From: Peterkaempfera bronchialis
GTDB taxonomy: Bacteria > Actinomycetota > Actinomycetes > Streptomycetales > Streptomycetaceae
DNA: 64,000 nt
Assembly: GCF_003258605.2 (NCBI RefSeq)
Contig: NZ_CP031264.1
Span: forward strand, 6,068,232 to 6,132,231
Direction: 5' to 3'
Shown here: positions 25,092-33,139 of the stretch, piece after piece
Numbering within the stretch: the first letter of the stretch is position 1
Layout: each line of letters begins with the position of its first letter
Notes under the pieces: generated by a model
Database searches by the model: none
Told to the model about the DNA's origin: nothing
What the model saw: the letters and a program-made list of their open reading frames with translations, nothing else
Position numbers and translations under genes: made by a program

Positions 25092-26605
25092 AGCTTGATC
25101 CAGGTGGTCTTGAGCTGGGTGTACTTCTCCAGCGCATGCAGCGACTTGTCGCGGCCGAAGCCGGACTGGGCATAGCCGCCGAACGGCACCGTGATGTCGC
25201 TCTCGTCGAAGCAGTTGACCCAGACGGTTCCGGCCCGGATCGCCCGGGACATCCGGTGGGCGGTGGAGAGGTCCCGGGTCCAGACGGCGGCGGCCAGGCC
25301 GTAGTCGGTGCCGTTGGCGATCCGTACCGCCTCCTCGGCGTCCTCGAAGCCGATCACCGAGAGCACCGGCCCGAAGACCTCCTGCCGGGCGATCCGCATC
25401 CCCGGGTCGACCTGGTCGAAGACGGTCGGCTCCAGATAGCAGCCGCCGGTCTCGGCCAGCACCTGGTTGCCGCCCAGCACCGTCCGGGCGCCGTCCTCGA
25501 CCGCGCCGCGCACATGGCCGAGAACCCGTTCCAGGTGCTTCTCCTCCACCAGCGCGCCCACCTGGGTACGCGGGTCCAGCGGGTCGCCGACCACGGTCTG
25601 GCGGGCCGCCTCCACCACCAGCTCCAGCAGCTCGTCCCTGACGGACCGGTGGACCAGCAGCCGGGACCCGGCCGAGCAGACCTCGCCCTGGTTGAAGAAG
25701 ATTCCGCCGGCGACGGCCCGCGCCACCACCGCGAGGTCCGGCGCATCCTCCAGGACCACCTGCGGCGACTTGCCGCCCAGCTCCAGGGAGACCTGCTTGA
25801 GGTTGGACTCGGCGGAGTAGCCCATGAAGAGCCTGCCGACCTCGCCGGAGCCGGTGAAGGTGAGGGCGTCCACATCCGGGTGGCGGCCCAGGGCGGCGCC
25901 GGCGGTCGGGCCGAAGCCGGGCACCACATTGAGGATGCCGTCGGGTACGCCCGCCTCGGTGGCCAGCGCGGCGAACCGGAGCGCGGTCAGCGGCGACTGC
26001 TCGGCCGGCTTGAGGACCACCGCATTGCCTGCGGCGAGCGCCGGCGCGACCTTCCAGACCGCCATCATCAGCGGGAAGTTCCATGGCACCACCGCGCCGA
26101 CGACGCCCAGTGGCTCACGGGTGATGGTGGCCAGGGTGTCGGGGCCGGTGGGTGCCACCTCGTCGTACCGCTTGTCCGCCGCCTCGGCGTAGAAGTCCAG
26201 GGCCTGCACGGTCACCCGCAGGTCCACGGCGAGCGCGTCGGTGTACGGCTTGCCCATGTCGACGCTCTCCAGCAGCGCCAGCTCCTCGGCGTGCTCCTCC
26301 ACCAGCCGGGCCAGCCGTTGCAGTACGGCACGCCGCCGCCGGGGGTGGAGCCCCGACCAGCGTCCGCTGTCGAAGGCCCGCCGGGCGCTCGCCACGGCCC
26401 GGTCGACATCCTCGGCGCCGCCGGCGGCGACCCGGGCGACCACCCGGCCGTCGCGCGGCGAGACCCGGTCGAAGACGGCGCCGTCGGCGGCGTCCAGCTG
26501 CTGCCCGCCGATATGCAGCCGGGTGGCCGGGGTGAGGGCGGCGAAGCGCTTCTCCAGCTCCTCGCGCCGGGCCAGGGCGGTGACGGGGTCCGGGGTCGCG
26601 GTCAT
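25088..26605 (-). CDS. Aldehyde dehydrogenase (gamma-glutamyl-aminoaldehyde type, PuuC/PauC-like)
   Basis: A 505-residue NAD(P)-dependent aldehyde dehydrogenase. Key motifs are VVGAVVPWNFPLMMAVWK, ALTFTGSGEVGRLFMGY, the general-base Glu in VSLELGGKSPQVV, the catalytic Cys in FNQGEVCSAGSRLLV, and RQEVFGPVLSVIGF. The class matches gamma-glutamyl-gamma-aminobutyraldehyde dehydrogenases. AAAGGAGGT seven bases before ATG is the strongest ribosome site in the operon, and the start overlaps the upstream amidotransferase stop (ATGA). Lying between two gamma-glutamyl hydrolases, it most likely oxidises a gamma-glutamylated amino-aldehyde to the acid. Confidence 0.95.
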   Translation of the reverse strand: MTATPDPVTALARREELEKRFAALTPATRLHIGGQQLDAADGAVFDRVSPRDGRVVARVAAGGAEDVDRAVASARRAFDSGRWSGLHPRRRRAVLQRLARLVEEHAEELALLESVDMGKPYTDALAVDLRVTVQALDFYAEAADKRYDEVAPTGPDTLATITREPLGVVGAVVPWNFPLMMAVWKVAPALAAGNAVVLKPAEQSPLTALRFAALATEAGVPDGILNVVPGFGPTAGAALGRHPDVDALTFTGSGEVGRLFMGYSAESNLKQVSLELGGKSPQVVLEDAPDLAVVARAVAGGIFFNQGEVCSAGSRLLVHRSVRDELLELVVEAARQTVVGDPLDPRTQVGALVEEKHLERVLGHVRGAVEDGARTVLGGNQVLAETGGCYLEPTVFDQVDPGMRIARQEVFGPVLSVIGFEDAEEAVRIANGTDYGLAAAVWTRDLSTAHRMSRAIRAGTVWVNCFDESDITVPFGGYAQSGFGRDKSLHALEKYTQLKTTWIKL

Positions 26606-27366
26606 ATGGCGACCTCCTTTCGGGTCTGGGACTCTCGGGCCTGGGCCTTGCGACCGTGGGCTTCTCGGGCCTGGGCGCGGTCGACCAGGTCGCCGAAGAG
26701 CGCGGCGTCCTGCCGGGAGCTGCCGGCCAGGTCCTCCGGGTGCCACTGCACGGCGAGCAGGTCCGCCGCGGTGTGCTCCACGGCCTCCACGCAGCCGTCG
26801 GCGGACCGGGCCGACACCACCAGGCCGTCGCCCAGCCGGTCGACCGCCTGGTGGTGGTAGGAGGAGACCGGGAAGGACGCCGCGCCGAGCAGCGTGTGCA
26901 GCCGGCTGCCGGGCACCGCCGTGACCGGGTGCAGCGTGCCCAGGTGCTCCACCGGGCCGGGCGGCAGATGCTGGACCAGGGTGCCGCCGCAGACCGCGTT
27001 GACCACCTGGAGGCCCCGGCAGATCGCCAGCGTCGGCAGTGCGAGGGCCAGGACGGCGCGGGCCACCGCGAGGTCCAGCGCGTCCTGCTCCGGGTGGTCC
27101 GGCTCGGTCTCCGGGCCCCGGGCCTGCCCGTAGTGGTCGGGGTCCAGGTCGGAGCCGCCCGGCAGCACCACCCCGGCGAAGCCGGCCAGCCGCCGGGGCA
27201 GCTCCGGCAGGGCGCTGCGGTCGGCGCCGTGCAGCACCAGCGGTTCGCCGCCCGCCGCGAACACCGCCTCGCAGACCGCCTCGGCGGCGACCGTGGCGCT
27301 GAACCGCAGCCCGGAGACGGAGGCCGCGCGGCGGCCCACCACCAGGATCGTCGGACGCACCCTCAC
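26602..27366 (-). CDS. Gamma-glutamyl hydrolase-like class I amidotransferase (PuuD type), copy 2
   Basis: A 254-residue peptidase C26-family protein. The nucleophile elbow is TLAICRGLQVVNAVCGGTLV, and the His-Glu pair is in LAVQWHPEDLAG. PGGSDLDPDHYG and SYHHQAVDRLGDGLVVSARS are typical. It differs considerably from the other copy, so this is not a recent duplication. A C-terminal tail (QAREAHGRKAQARESQ) is repetitive and charged, probably unstructured. GTGA overlap with the upstream gene and ATGA overlap with the dehydrogenase show tight coupling. Confidence 0.9.
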   Translation of the reverse strand: MRVRPTILVVGRRAASVSGLRFSATVAAEAVCEAVFAAGGEPLVLHGADRSALPELPRRLAGFAGVVLPGGSDLDPDHYGQARGPETEPDHPEQDALDLAVARAVLALALPTLAICRGLQVVNAVCGGTLVQHLPPGPVEHLGTLHPVTAVPGSRLHTLLGAASFPVSSYHHQAVDRLGDGLVVSARSADGCVEAVEHTAADLLAVQWHPEDLAGSSRQDAALFGDLVDRAQAREAHGRKAQARESQTRKEVAI

Positions 27367-28112
27367 ACCCCCGCCCCGCCGCCGAAGGGGCCGCTGGAGG
27401 AGCCGCCGAAGGGGCCGCCGAACGGATACTCCAGCGCGGGCAGCCAGCGCGCCCACGCCTCGGCCAGCCGCCCGTCGGCGGTGATCCGGCCGAGCGCGCC
27501 GTCCAGCTCGGCCAGCCGCCCGGGGTGCTCCTTGGCCACCCCCAGCGCCCAGCGGTTGCCGGTACGGACCGTGAAGGCGAGCGCGAAGTCGGGATGGTCG
27601 TCCAGCGGCACGAAGACCACGTCGTCATCGACCACCGCGTCCACCTCCCCGGCCCGCAGCGCCGCCAGCATCTCGCCGAAGACATCGTCGGAGCCGCCGC
27701 CGAACGGCACGGTCACCGCGCCGTCGAAGGTCTCGGCCAGCGCCAGGTTGGTGGACCCGGCGATGGCCGCCACCCGCCGCCCGCGCAGCTCCTCCGGGCC
27801 GCGTACCGGATCGCCGCGCCGCACCAGCACCGACTCATGGAAGACGGCGTACGGGCGGGTGAAGTCCACCAGCGCGGACCGGGCCGGGGTGACGCCCTGC
27901 CCGCAGAGCACGGCGTCCGCCTCCCCGCGCCGCACCGCCGGGATCATCTCCGCCCAGGGCAGGCAGACCCACTCCAGCGGGCGGCCCAGTTCGGCGGCGA
28001 GCAGCTCGGCGACGGCCGGTTCATAGCCCCGCCGGACGCCGTCCGGGTCGGCGAGGTGGAAGAGCGGCGGGGCCTCGGAGTCGATGCAGGCCAGGCGGAG
28101 CGGCGCGGTCAC
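27363..28112 (-). CDS. Amino-acid-type solute-binding protein fold without a signal peptide
   Basis: A 249-residue SBP_bac_3-like protein. The fold is recognisable from LRLACIDSEAPPLFHLADPDG, GYEPAVAELLAAELGRPLEWVCLPWAEMI, DAVLCGQGVTPARSALVDFTRPYAV, ELRGRRVAAIAGSTN and FALAFTVRTGNRWALGVAK. The GTG start overlaps the ligase stop (GTGA) behind GGAGGCCCC, and the mature domain begins almost at once. No signal peptide or lipobox is possible from this start. A cytoplasmic ligand-binding or catalytic role is therefore likely. It ends in a Gly/Phe-rich repeat (GGPFGGSSSGPFGGG). Confidence 0.82.
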   Translation of the reverse strand: MTAPLRLACIDSEAPPLFHLADPDGVRRGYEPAVAELLAAELGRPLEWVCLPWAEMIPAVRRGEADAVLCGQGVTPARSALVDFTRPYAVFHESVLVRRGDPVRGPEELRGRRVAAIAGSTNLALAETFDGAVTVPFGGGSDDVFGEMLAALRAGEVDAVVDDDVVFVPLDDHPDFALAFTVRTGNRWALGVAKEHPGRLAELDGALGRITADGRLAEAWARWLPALEYPFGGPFGGSSSGPFGGGAGV

Positions 28113-29506
28113 GGGGCCTCCTCCGCGTACATCAGGTGCTCCCAGTCGGTGACGGTGCCGCAGAAGCGGGCCCACTCGTCCCGCTTGAAGGCGCCGTACA
28201 GCTCGACCAGCTCCGCGCCCAGGGCCTCCTTGACCACCGGGTCGGCCTCGAAGGCGTCCAGCGCCTCGCCCAGGGTCAGCGGCAGCCGGTCGAAGAGGGC
28301 CTCACCGTCGTAGCTGGAGCCGCGCTGCGCCGGGCCGGGGTCGATGCCGTGGGTCAGGCCGTCCTCGATGGCGGCGAGCAGCACGGCGTGCGAGAGATAC
28401 GGGTTGACCATGGCGTCGGGCAGCTTGAACTCCAGCCGGCCGTTGGCGGAGAGCCGCACGGTGCAGGTCTTGTTGTCCATGCCCCAGTTGATCCGCGAGG
28501 GGGCGAACTGGCCGGAGTCCCAGTACCGCTTGTAGGAGTTGACGGTGGAGCCCATCACCGCCATGGAGCCGGCGGCGTGGCTGAGGATGCCGCCGAGGGC
28601 GTGCCGACCGGTCTCGGTGAGGTGCAGCTCGGTGACGCCGGGGTCGGCGAGGACGTTCGCACCGCCGCGCCAGAGCGAGAGGTTGTGGTGGCAGCCGTTG
28701 CCCATCATGCCGGTGGCGGGCTTGGGCATGAAGCTTGCGGTGACGCCGAGTTCACGGGCGACCTGACGGCAGATCTGCCGGTAGACGATCAGCCGGTCGG
28801 CGGTGAGGTCGGCATGGTCGTACATCCAGTTGAGTTCCAGCTGACCGGGGTCCTCGTAGTCGCCCTCGATCATGTCCAGGCCCAGCGCCCGGGCGTAGGA
28901 GATCACCTTCTGGTAGATCGGGCGGTATCGCTCCAGGTGGTCCACGTGGTAGGCGGGGCTGGAGCCGGGGCGGAAGCGGGCGTCCAGACCGGGGCCGCTC
29001 CAGGTCATCTCGGGCTCGCAGCCGCTGCGCAGCTCCAGGCCGGTGCGGGCGGTGAAGTCGGCGTGCAGCCGCAGCAGGTTGCCGCGCACATCGGTGGCGA
29101 GCGGCTGCCCGCCGACCTCCGGGCGGTGGTCGGGCTCGTACAGCCGGCAGAAGAGGCGGCCGGTGGAGCGGTCCCAGGGGAGGACGGCGAAGGTGTCCAG
29201 GTCGGGCAGGGCGGTGAACTCGGCCGCCTCGGCGCCGCCGCCGAGCAGGGTGCCCGCCCGGTCGGTCTGGAGGTCGGAGACGGCGGTGCGGTGCAGCTGG
29301 ATGCCGCGTTCGGCGTTGCGCGCCAGATGGTGGGCGGGGACAACCTTGCCCACCACCCGGCCGGTGATGGTGACCGCCTGGTAGTAGAGGTACTGGACGC
29401 CGGCCTCGGCGATCCGGCTGCGGATCGCCTCCAGGGCGGCCTGGTCGGTGTTGCGCTCGCGGTGCCGGTCCAGCGCGGTGGCGCCGGGGATGACGGTGGT
29501 CGTCAT
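28109..29506 (-). CDS. Glutamine-synthetase-like gamma-glutamyl-amine ligase
   Basis: A 465-residue GS-fold ligase of the type that joins glutamate to an amine using ATP. Signature segments are RSGCEPEMTW, DMIEGDYEDPGQLELNWMYD (metal Glu), GMMGNGCHHNLSLW (in place of the NGSGxHxH of true GlnA), GSTVNSYKRYW and RLSANGRLEFKLPDAMVNPYLSHA. It lacks the adenylylation-site region of GlnA1. Comparable Streptomyces proteins (GlnA3, GlnA4) glutamylate polyamines and ethanolamine rather than ammonia. GAGGAA precedes ATG. Its neighbours supply the oxidation and deglutamylation steps. The amine substrate is not proven. Confidence 0.92.
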   Translation of the reverse strand: MTTTVIPGATALDRHRERNTDQAALEAIRSRIAEAGVQYLYYQAVTITGRVVGKVVPAHHLARNAERGIQLHRTAVSDLQTDRAGTLLGGGAEAAEFTALPDLDTFAVLPWDRSTGRLFCRLYEPDHRPEVGGQPLATDVRGNLLRLHADFTARTGLELRSGCEPEMTWSGPGLDARFRPGSSPAYHVDHLERYRPIYQKVISYARALGLDMIEGDYEDPGQLELNWMYDHADLTADRLIVYRQICRQVARELGVTASFMPKPATGMMGNGCHHNLSLWRGGANVLADPGVTELHLTETGRHALGGILSHAAGSMAVMGSTVNSYKRYWDSGQFAPSRINWGMDNKTCTVRLSANGRLEFKLPDAMVNPYLSHAVLLAAIEDGLTHGIDPGPAQRGSSYDGEALFDRLPLTLGEALDAFEADPVVKEALGAELVELYGAFKRDEWARFCGTVTDWEHLMYAEEAP

Positions 29507-29528
29507 GGGTTCCTCGCGGGGTGGGGGG

Positions 29529-30758
29529 TCAGGCGGCGGGGACGAGGGCGGTGAACGCCTCGCGCAGTGCGCGCTGACGGGCTGGAGGGAGGTTGACGGC
29601 GACGGTGCCCACGTGCCGGGACTGCCGGTGGTAGGTGGCCAGGAAGCCGGCCCCGAGGTCTTCGGGGTCCCCTTCGAGGAGGCACACCTCGTCGGCGAGG
29701 GCGGGGGAGCCGTAGCTCTGGAACCGCAGGTCGAGCTGGTCGCTCCAGAAGGAGGGGACGGGGGTGAAGGGCAGCGGGTCGGGGTCCCGGTCGGCCAGCA
29801 GGGCGGTGAGGGTGGCCGCCGCCCGCTTGGCGGTGTCGGCCGGGATCGACCAGTGCTCCACCCGGCGGGGGGTGGTGTCGAAGAGCGGGTTGGGGAAGCG
29901 GGCGAGGTCGCCGACGGCGACCAGCCGGTCAGCGCCGACGGCCAGCAGCCGGTTGTCGCAGAGCACGCCGTCGGTGAGGTCGGGGCCGGCTGGCTGTCCG
30001 GGGCGGGCCAGCCACTCGGTGTTGGGCAGCGAGCCGACGGCCTCGACCACGACATCGGCGCCGAGCGTGGTCCCGTCGTCCAGGTCGACCCCGGAGACCT
30101 GCTCCCGGCCGAGTACCCCGGCCACCGACCGGCCGGTGCGGAAGGCGATCCCGGCGGCCTGGTGGTGGCGCTGCACGGCCTGCGCCAGCACCTCGCCGAG
30201 CACCCGGCCCATCGGCGCCCCGGAGGGCTCCACCACGGTGACCCGGCAGCCGAGGCGCAGCGCGGTGGCGGCCACCTCGCAGCCCACGAACCCGGCGCCG
30301 ACCACCACCACCCGGGCCTCCGGCCGCAGCGCGCCGCGCAGCGCGATGCAGTCGTCCAGGGTGCGCAGCGCATACCGGCCGCGTCGCGGGCCGGGCAGCG
30401 GCAGCCGCCGGGGGCGCAGGCCGCTGGCGGCGACCAGCCCGTCGTACCGGACCCCGGTGCCGTCGGCCAGGGTGAGCAGGCCCCGGTCCAGGTCGGCGGA
30501 GGCGACCGGCTGCCCGAGCCGGAAGTCGACGTCGCCGACCACGGCGCGGCGGCGGAAGGCCACCGAGGCGTGCAGCCGGGCCGGGTCGCTGTCGCCGGGG
30601 TCGGCCAGCAGCTCCTTGGAGAGCGGCGGGCGGTTGTACGGGAGGTGGGGTTCGTCGCCGAGGACGGTGATCGGGCCGGTGTGCCCGGCGATCCGCAGCT
30701 GCTCCGCCGTACGCAGGCCGGCCAGCGAGGCCCCGACGACGGCGATGTGGGCGGACAA
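29529..30758 (-). CDS. FAD-dependent ferredoxin reductase for the P450 system
   Basis: A 409-residue NAD(P)H:ferredoxin oxidoreductase of the putidaredoxin-reductase class. The FAD motif is HIAVVGASLAGLRTAEQLRIAG, followed by YNRPPLSKELL. The NAD(P)H motif is VVVVGAGFVGCEVAATALRLG, and the second FAD contact is LVAVGDLARFPN. EHWSIPADTAKRAA near the C-terminus is typical. The best start is a TTG three bases after the ferredoxin stop, with AAGGA six bases before it. Operon position between ferredoxin and the ligase makes it the electron donor of the P450. Confidence 0.92.
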   Translation of the reverse strand: MSAHIAVVGASLAGLRTAEQLRIAGHTGPITVLGDEPHLPYNRPPLSKELLADPGDSDPARLHASVAFRRRAVVGDVDFRLGQPVASADLDRGLLTLADGTGVRYDGLVAASGLRPRRLPLPGPRRGRYALRTLDDCIALRGALRPEARVVVVGAGFVGCEVAATALRLGCRVTVVEPSGAPMGRVLGEVLAQAVQRHHQAAGIAFRTGRSVAGVLGREQVSGVDLDDGTTLGADVVVEAVGSLPNTEWLARPGQPAGPDLTDGVLCDNRLLAVGADRLVAVGDLARFPNPLFDTTPRRVEHWSIPADTAKRAAATLTALLADRDPDPLPFTPVPSFWSDQLDLRFQSYGSPALADEVCLLEGDPEDLGAGFLATYHRQSRHVGTVAVNLPPARQRALREAFTALVPAA

Positions 30759-30760
30759 CC

Positions 30761-30949
30761 TCAGTCCTTGATGAGGATGGCCTGGACGGGGCAGACGTCG
30801 GCGGCCTCCTCGGCGTCGAAGCGCTGCGCGTCGTCGGGGTGGGCGTCGTAGACGAGCCTGCCCTCGTCGTCCATCCGGAAGACGACGGGCGCGGCGATGG
30901 CGCACTGGCCGTGGTCCTGGCACTTGGCCAGGTCGACGATGACCTGCAT
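30761..30949 (-). CDS. [3Fe-4S]-type ferredoxin
   Basis: A 62-residue P450 ferredoxin. Cysteines lie in KCQDHGQCAIAAP and ADVCPVQAI; the spacing lacks the second cysteine of a 4Fe-4S set, with His in its place, as in many actinobacterial 3Fe-4S P450 ferredoxins. It is acidic in the middle, suiting docking to partners. It lies between the P450 and reductase genes on the same strand. Confidence 0.93.
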   Translation of the reverse strand: MQVIVDLAKCQDHGQCAIAAPVVFRMDDEGRLVYDAHPDDAQRFDAEEAADVCPVQAILIKD

Positions 30950-30978
30950 GGCAGGGGCTCCCTTCGGGGGGCTGCTCG

Positions 30979-31040
30979 GATGGCGGGGTGTTCAGGTGGC
31001 GGGGTGTTCAGGTGGCGGGGGTGTTCAGGTGGCGGGGGTG
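30979..31040 (-). repeat. 16-base tandem repeat spanning the P450 stop codon
   Basis: Nearly four copies of CCGCCACCTGAACACC (minus strand) occur, with lengths of 13, 17, 16 and 16 bases. The TGA of one copy (31027-31025) is the P450 stop codon, and the copies continue into the gap before the ferredoxin gene. Confidence 0.85.
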
Positions 31041-32227
31041 AAGGCGAGGGGCAGCCGGACCGGGCCGGTGTTGCCGGAGTCGGGCAGCCAGGTGGCGCCG
31101 TCCTCGATCCGGGGGTCGCGCAGTCGGCGGGCGAGCAGCGGCAGCGCCTCGCTCATGTCGCTGCGGGCCACGAAGTGGCCGAGGCAGTGGTGGGCGCCGC
31201 CGCCGAAGCCGAAGTGCGGCCTGCGCTCGGCGGTGAGGTCGAAGGTGTCGGTTCCGAAGACCCGGGGGTCGGTCCCGGCGGACTCGCTGAAGAGGTGAAC
31301 GGTGGTCCCGGCGGCGATGTCCAGGCCCTGGTAGCTGAAGTCCTCGCGGGCCTCGCGGGTGACCCAGGTGACCGTGGGGTTCACCCGCATCACCTCCTCG
31401 ACCGCCGCGCCGCCCAGCTCGGGCCGTTCGGCGAGCAGCCGCCACTGGTCGGGGTGGCGGGTGAAGGTCTGCATGGCCAGGCCGAGCTGGTTGCGGGTGG
31501 TGTCGAAGCCGCCGAAGATCAGCAGCACCAGTCCGTCGCGCAGTTCGGCGTCGCTGAGCGAGTCGGAGTCGCGGTGGGCGCGGACCAGCGCGGAGACGAA
31601 GTCGTCGCGCTCGGCGCGGCGGCGGTCGGCGATCAGCTCGTCGGCGTAGGCGTACAGGTTGGCCAGGGCGGCCTCGATCTTCGGCAGGTCCTCCCGGATG
31701 GTCACCCCCATGGCCAGGCCGATGGTGGCCGACTCACGGGCGATCACCGGCCACTCGGACTCCGGCATGCCCAGCATCAGGGCGATCACCCGGGCCGCGT
31801 ACGGCTCGGCGAACTCGGAGACGAACTCGCACCGGTCGGGCTCGCGGAAGGAGTCGATCAGCTCGGTGGCGAGCGCCTGGAAGCGGGGGACCAGGCCGCC
31901 GATGAGCTTGGGGGAGAAGGCGGGGTTCATCAGGCGGCGCAGCCGGTGGTGCTCCTCGCCCTCCTTGTTGAGCACCCAGCTGGCCCACCAGTCGGCGAAG
32001 GGGCCCTCGGTGACCCCGTGGTGGGCGGGCCAGGCGGCGCTGCCCTGGCGGAGCTTGGGGTGCTTGAGCAGTCGGCTGACCTCCTCGTAGCGGAGTACGG
32101 CCAGGCCGTAGTTGGTCCGGGCGTACCAGCTGCGCTCGCGGGCGTCGTGCACGGCGGCGGATTTGATGGAGAAGTCCGGGTCTGCGATGTCGAAGTAGGG
32201 CACGGCGTCAAGCGCGGTGACCGTCAC
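31025..32227 (-). CDS. Cytochrome P450, candidate CYP151-like amine monooxygenase
   Basis: A 400-residue class I bacterial P450. The heme loop HFGFGGGAHHCLGHF gives the Cys ligand at about residue 348. The I-helix oxygen-activation motif is FGGFDTTRN (about 239-244), and the K-helix ExxR is in EEVMRVNP. The GTG at 32227 is chosen because GGGAGG lies four bases before it. A consensus-like promoter with an embedded palindrome drives the operon. By context (ferredoxin, reductase, GS-like ligase, GntR regulator) it resembles the mycobacterial mor/pip P450s that open morpholine, piperidine and pyrrolidine rings. That subfamily assignment is inference. Confidence 0.93.
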   Translation of the reverse strand: MTVTALDAVPYFDIADPDFSIKSAAVHDARERSWYARTNYGLAVLRYEEVSRLLKHPKLRQGSAAWPAHHGVTEGPFADWWASWVLNKEGEEHHRLRRLMNPAFSPKLIGGLVPRFQALATELIDSFREPDRCEFVSEFAEPYAARVIALMLGMPESEWPVIARESATIGLAMGVTIREDLPKIEAALANLYAYADELIADRRRAERDDFVSALVRAHRDSDSLSDAELRDGLVLLIFGGFDTTRNQLGLAMQTFTRHPDQWRLLAERPELGGAAVEEVMRVNPTVTWVTREAREDFSYQGLDIAAGTTVHLFSESAGTDPRVFGTDTFDLTAERRPHFGFGGGAHHCLGHFVARSDMSEALPLLARRLRDPRIEDGATWLPDSGNTGPVRLPLAFTPAT

Positions 32228-32289
32228 GGGGCCTCCCACTGTCTGTCGGGTCTGCCGGGGCGGGGGTCTGCCGGCGGGTGGGTGGCCAA

Positions 32290-32318
32290 ATACTCTAAAC
32301 CTAGAGTTTGTCTGTCAA
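32290..32318 (-). promoter_or_regulatory. Promoter with embedded palindromic operator for the P450 operon
   Basis: On the minus strand a perfect -35 TTGACA (32318-32313) is followed after 17 bases by GAGTAT (32295-32290). A palindrome ACTCTAAACCTAGAGT (6-base arms, plus-strand 32292-32307) covers the spacer and the -10 element. Repression by the adjacent GntR/FCD protein is the natural inference. The -10 is imperfect, which suits a regulated promoter. Confidence 0.75.
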
Positions 32319-32329
32319 GGGGTCGCACC

Positions 32330-32365
32330 AAAAAGGCCGCCGGAGCCTCGGGGGCTCCGACGGCC
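32330..32365 (-). terminator. Rho-independent terminator of the GntR-Cache operon
   Basis: A 13-base stem with one mismatch (32335-32347 and 32353-32365) is followed on the minus strand by a run of five T (32334-32330). It directly follows the Cache gene and insulates it from the P450 promoter. Confidence 0.85.
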
Positions 32366-32383
32366 TCATGGGCCCGGCGGCGG

Positions 32384-33139
32384 CTACTCCCGGGCCGCCA
32401 GCGCCAGCACCCAGCCGCTGTCCAGCCCCACGTCGCCCGCGGCGAGGAAGACGCCGTCCCCCGGCTGCGGCATCCCCGGCAGCCGCGACCCCACCAGCCA
32501 GCGCGGCGAATTGGCCGCCACCACCCGCCGCTCCGGGCCGACCAGCACCGCGTCGTGCCCGGCGCCGCGCAGCAGCCCCAGCAGCCGGGACTCCAGGTCG
32601 CCCATCCGCAGGTCGGTACCGGCCACGCCGAGGAAGGCGGTGTCCGCCACCGGGACGGTGAAGGTGCAGATGTAACTGTCGGCGGCCGAGTAGTCCACAT
32701 ACGGGCCGAACACCGCGCGCCGGCCGTGGTCGCGGGCGGCCACGTACCACTCCATCTCGAAGTAGTCGTAGACATCCACCGTGGTCGGGTCCAGGTTGAG
32801 CCGCAGCGGCACCAGCCCGGAGCCGCCGCGCTGCCACCACTCGATGTGCCGCTCCCGGTCCGGCAGCAGCCCCGGCGCCGCCAGGAAGCCCAGCCCGTCC
32901 GCCGTCGGCTGGGCCGCCAGCTGCTCCGCGATGACCGGCTTGAGCCCGGCCAGGTCGGCCGCCCGGAAGGCGCCGCCCGCCGCCACCACCGCGCGCCGCC
33001 GCCGGACCACCTCGGCGGCGACCGCCTCCGGCCCGGCGAAGACCTCGTCCAGCAGGCCGCGCACCCGCGCCAGCAGTCTCTCCAGCACCGCCGTCGCGGA
33101 GCCGGCGGCGCCGTGCGGCGCCTGCGCCTCAGGCCCCAT
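32384..33139 (-). CDS. Cache-domain protein without membrane segments
   Basis: A 251-residue protein. The central part (about 95-190) reads as a Cache/PDC ligand-binding fold: WWQRGGSGLVPLRLNLDPTTVDVYDYFEMEWYV, FGPYVDYSAADSYICTFTVPV and DTAFLGVAGTDLRMGDLES. An N-terminal helical region precedes it. No signal peptide or membrane helix is visible, which is unusual because Cache domains are mostly extracytoplasmic. It overlaps the GntR gene by 11 bases, so the two are co-translated. I infer a cytoplasmic ligand sensor or co-regulator for the amine operon. Confidence 0.8.
   Translation of the reverse strand: MGPEAQAPHGAAGSATAVLERLLARVRGLLDEVFAGPEAVAAEVVRRRRAVVAAGGAFRAADLAGLKPVIAEQLAAQPTADGLGFLAAPGLLPDRERHIEWWQRGGSGLVPLRLNLDPTTVDVYDYFEMEWYVAARDHGRRAVFGPYVDYSAADSYICTFTVPVADTAFLGVAGTDLRMGDLESRLLGLLRGAGHDAVLVGPERRVVAANSPRWLVGSRLPGMPQPGDGVFLAAGDVGLDSGWVLALAARE

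Noticed and set aside
28109-29506. Primary nitrogen-assimilation glutamine synthetase (glnA)
   Set aside because: The His motif and missing adenylylation region differ from GlnA, and the operon contains gamma-glutamyl hydrolases and aldehyde dehydrogenase.
30979-31040. CRISPR-like array
   Set aside because: Units of 16 bases are contiguous with no spacers, and no cas genes are near. The same holds for the repeats at 44008-44073 and 51651-51718.
28109-32227. Natural-product biosynthetic gene cluster, because of P450, ferredoxin and reductase genes
   Set aside because: No polyketide, peptide or terpene synthase genes occur. The neighbours are amine and amino-acid catabolic enzymes.
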